Shown here in pieces: positions 7,901-9,238 of a DNA stretch of 9,238 nucleotides. Source of the DNA: Prevotellaceae bacterium (GTDB taxonomy: Bacteria > Bacteroidota > Bacteroidia > Bacteroidales > Paludibacteraceae). Position 1 is the stretch's first letter. The number at the start of each line of letters is the position of its first letter. Position numbers and translations under genes: made by a program. Where the stretch lies: positions 1-9,238 of the forward strand of contig JAISXQ010000247.1 of assembly GCA_031270425.1 (NCBI GenBank), in the 5' to 3' direction. The notes below the pieces were generated by a model, which ran no database searches, had not been told where the DNA came from, and saw nothing but the letters and a program-made list of their open reading frames with translations.

Positions 7901-9009
7901 GCGGCAAAGGCATAAAAAAAGAAGATATTCCCTTGCTGTTCAACAGGTATTCCGTTTTAGACAACGTAAGGCAAAATTCCATCCGAAATCTTTCGTCCAG
8001 AAACGGGTTGGGACTTGCAATATGTAAAAGTATGGTCGATTTGCTCAAAGGAAAAATCGAAGTCGAAAGCGAAGTGGATAAGTATGCCGAATTTATAGTA
8101 AAACTTCCCGCCCTCGACTTGACAAATCCAGAAAACCGGCAAATGGAAGAGAGCAAAATATATCCGGAGAACCAAAACCCCGACTTAAAACAATCCGGAG
8201 AGTCTGTTGCCGATGAAAAAAGCCTTCTTCAAGATCCGGATGTTCGTCCCATGGTGTTAATTGTGGACGACAATGAAGAAATCCTTTGGATGCTGAAAGA
8301 CATATTGTCGGAAGACTATGCGGTTGTCGTAGCAAAAGACGGCAATGACGGTTTTAAACAGCTGATCAATTATATGCCGGATTTGGTAATAAGCGATATT
8401 ATAATGCCCGGTCAAGACGGAATATCCATGATGAAGCAAATAAAGCTTAATCCGCATACGATGCATATACCCGTTATAATCATATCGGCTAAATCTGCCG
8501 TCAAAGACAAGATAGACGGGATTGAGTCGGGCGCAGATGCGTATATCTCGAAACCTTTCGATACGCAATACCTGAAAATCGTAACAAAACAACTGATAGA
8601 AAAACACAAAAAACTCAAAGAGTATTACAACAGTTCTGCCAGTTCGTTCGACTATATGAACGGTCAGTTACTGTCCAAAGAAGACCGTGATTTTATTCAT
8701 TCTGCCATATATGCTATCAACACAAACATCAGCGATATCGAATTTAGTCCCGAAGATCTTGCCGACAACTTGCGGATTAGCCTGCGCAGTCTTTACCGCA
8801 AGTTCAAAGACCTTGGGCTTCTCCCGCCCAAAGATTTCATAAAAAGACAGCGTATCGAATATTCCGCCAAATTATTGTTGAGTACAAAACTTACCATATC
8901 GGAAATAATGTACAATGCCGGATTTACCACCAGATCACATTTTTACAAAGAATTTACGAAACGGTTTAATCAATCGCCTAAAGAATACAGGCAAAAGCAT
9001 TACGAATAA
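4963..9009 (+). CDS. Hybrid two-component system regulator (propeller sensor, kinase, receiver, AraC)
   Basis: This 1348-aa protein fuses sensor, kinase and response regulator. Residues 1-22 are a signal sequence. About 24-660 hold two-component propeller repeats with recurring LWVGT/LWLGS-type blades (DGLSNSAV, YLWVGTYDGLNKY, ILWVGTDGQGVY, NIWLGSSYGI), which would form a periplasmic double propeller. A Y_Y_Y domain lies at about 700-775 and one membrane helix at about 782-799. The HisKA domain is at about 825-895 with phosphoacceptor H835. The HATPase domain spans about 935-1050, with N947/N951 in the N box, NSGKGI at 979-984 and GLGLAI at 1015-1020. The receiver is at about 1098-1213 with D1102, D1103, phosphoacceptor D1145, S1175 and K1197. 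The AraC helix-turn-helix domain is at about 1265-1346. Regulators of this type usually sense oligosaccharides and activate adjacent glycan-use genes, here probably the divergent GH43 operon. Two substitutions are unusual: Cys838 where HEFRTP has Arg, and Asn979 for the usual Asp. Confidence 0.97.
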   Translation: MKHFKLVISLLILIGACLSLKAYNIRQINSRDGLSNSAVICLFQDKERYLWVGTYDGLNKYNGADIQIYKPDIKNPNSISGNVIRRIIESKDDYLWIMTKAGLNKYSKRKEKVEACFGEFLEDCSIACDSQGNFFILTQAGLLFYYDFSEQHFKEIAVPHFTPTSSWINLSIDTDNRIWITNNGVSRRYAINCSDANDLHLEWMGNFNHPKAITYIYCDKGVLILIDRAGDLFIVKSDEKIFIKNIRSVITEYGGDITSVLIDDSDIIIGFRTNGVIRLDSHKKYAVEKYPINCGVFSLLKDDVQNILWVGTDGQGVYACAQDGYIFKGINLEELPLKTQRPVRAIFRDHLDYLWLGTKGNGIIRIKNYENTSEYDWRNVTHFSVGNGLSNNAVFAFETSRANNVLWIGSSGPELNYYSYDDNKIHRLKTNSPSPFIEVHDIMEVGDTTLWVSSMFSLFKLSLRKTGNIIEARSLREYDFDIKNKQRFNKIYSIRRENDSILWLAMRGNGAIRFNCKNGTHRLITFDNNGIAPMNDILSIHIDKSRNIWLGSSYGIHNLKELPDGEFQRRNYNENDGLPNNTIHGILESNNGKLWLSSNTGIILFDPAGKTFRNFNQRSGLKVIEFSDNAYYKDEENSKYFFGGIDGVVWIKHEDREKNNFVPPILFTKLRILNEEVNIERFLVNKKGKSFLQLRYDQNFFTVSFSVNDFIQGSNRKFSYILENFSEVWMNTDSGEAQFTKIPPGRYILKANYGNKSEQENRMASLYIEILPPWYLSLYAKLFYFITVLCLLFLVYLYLKKKYERKKMNIAMQLDQKYKEEMYENKLRFFTNITHEFCTPLTLIHTPSERILNYEGSDAFVKKYAHLIKSNTERLNNLIQEIIDFRRMETGNKICKIETCNVNEICGEIMEAFSDLAEENNISFNLAISPDISWNSDRSCITTILNNLISNAFKYTTTNGVINISVYIDGKELIIKVYNSGKGIKKEDIPLLFNRYSVLDNVRQNSIRNLSSRNGLGLAICKSMVDLLKGKIEVESEVDKYAEFIVKLPALDLTNPENRQMEESKIYPENQNPDLKQSGESVADEKSLLQDPDVRPMVLIVDDNEEILWMLKDILSEDYAVVVAKDGNDGFKQLINYMPDLVISDIIMPGQDGISMMKQIKLNPHTMHIPVIIISAKSAVKDKIDGIESGADAYISKPFDTQYLKIVTKQLIEKHKKLKEYYNSSASSFDYMNGQLLSKEDRDFIHSAIYAINTNISDIEFSPEDLADNLRISLRSLYRKFKDLGLLPPKDFIKRQRIEYSAKLLLSTKLTISEIMYNAGFTTRSHFYKEFTKRFNQSPKEYRQKHYE

Positions 9010-9081
9010 ATACGCTCCTGACTTCGACACTCTCTAACTCTCACATTTTGCAAAGCTCTCATTATCAATGCAATATAGTCT

Positions 9082-9108
9082 TTGCGACACCAATTTTGGA
9101 TGTCGCAA
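9082..9108. repeat. Palindrome downstream of the regulator gene
   Basis: TTGCGACA (9082-9089) pairs exactly with TGTCGCAA (9101-9108). Inside, CCAA and TTGG extend the stem past a bulged A at 9100. It lies 72 bp after the regulator stop. A run of seven A follows at once and a run of seven T only at 9129-9135, so it is not a classical intrinsic terminator, although it may stabilise or end the transcript. Confidence 0.6.
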
Positions 9109-9166
9109 GCAAAAAAATGGGTTAATTCTTTTTTTGAGGTGCTATTGGCTTTTTCAATGTATTTAA

Positions 9167-9183
9167 CAAGTCCGCAGGACTTG
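9167..9183. repeat. Seven-bp hairpin with GCA loop
   Basis: CAAGTCC and GGACTTG form a perfect stem around a three-base GCA loop. It lies ten bases before a stronger palindrome, so the two may belong to one structured element. Confidence 0.6.
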
Positions 9184-9192
9184 CCTGTGAAT

Positions 9193-9216
9193 AACCCCCA
9201 GATTTATCTGGGGGTT
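9193..9216. repeat. Strong GC-rich palindrome
   Basis: AACCCCCAGA (9193-9202) pairs perfectly with TCTGGGGGTT (9207-9216) around TTTA, and the pairing can extend outward through a T-G and an A-T pair. No T run follows on either strand, so a terminator is less likely than a REP-like or IS200/IS605-type end hairpin. No transposase is present in the window. Confidence 0.65.
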
Positions 9217-9238
9217 GTGATACGCCTCCTTTCACCGA

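Larger units (their letters stand above)
9010..9238. other. Non-coding region at right edge
   Basis: No convincing coding sequence is present in these 229 bp. Three palindromes (9082-9108, 9167-9183, 9193-9216) and a complementary A7/T7 pair (9111-9117 and 9129-9135) dominate the stretch. It may be a transcript end followed by the margin of a mobile or repetitive element that continues outside the window. Confidence 0.5.

Noticed and set aside
9082..9136. Intrinsic terminator for the regulator gene.
   Set aside because: The stem is followed by an A run. The T run begins 20 bases later and pairs with the A run, so the hairpin-plus-T-tract layout is not met, although transcription may still end here.
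9167..9216. CRISPR repeat or tRNA-like structure.
   Set aside because: There is no regular repeat-spacer array, and no cloverleaf or CCA end. These are single hairpins.

Overview
The window looks like a polysaccharide-responsive locus from a Bacteroidota genome, most likely Bacteroidales-like. Four things point there: a fused hybrid two-component regulator (periplasmic propeller sensor, histidine kinase, receiver and AraC domain in one chain), a BACON-GH43 lipoprotein, secreted proteins ending in a type IX secretion (T9SS) sorting domain, and AT-rich leaders with TAnnTTTG-type -7 boxes and no obvious Shine-Dalgarno. The species cannot be named from the sequence.

Layout. Positions 1-4739 hold three genes on the minus strand, read from right to left: a GH43 glycoside hydrolase lipoprotein (4739-3375), a 398-aa secreted jelly-roll/cadherin-like/T9SS protein (3296-2100), and a longer paralogue of it (2057 to beyond position 1). 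The last gene stays open for 685 codons and leaves the window before its stop. The gaps of 78 and 42 bp contain no recognisable promoter, which suggests one transcript. The 223-bp intergenic region 4740-4962 is divergent and carries one -7-like box for each direction. Positions 4963-9009 encode the 1348-aa hybrid regulator on the plus strand. Positions 9010-9238 are non-coding and contain a cluster of strong palindromes.

Working model (inference): the regulator senses an oligosaccharide in the periplasm through its propellers and activates the divergent operon. The GH43 enzyme on the cell surface removes arabinose- or xylose-type side groups, and the two T9SS cargo proteins bind glycans at or outside the surface. 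No SusC/SusD pair is present in the window, although one could lie further along the minus-strand operon. The main oddities are substitutions in two kinase signature motifs of the regulator (the H-box Arg is Cys, the G1-box Asp is Asn), the nested duplication between the two T9SS cargo genes, and the palindrome cluster at the right edge. I did not find a wholly new system.
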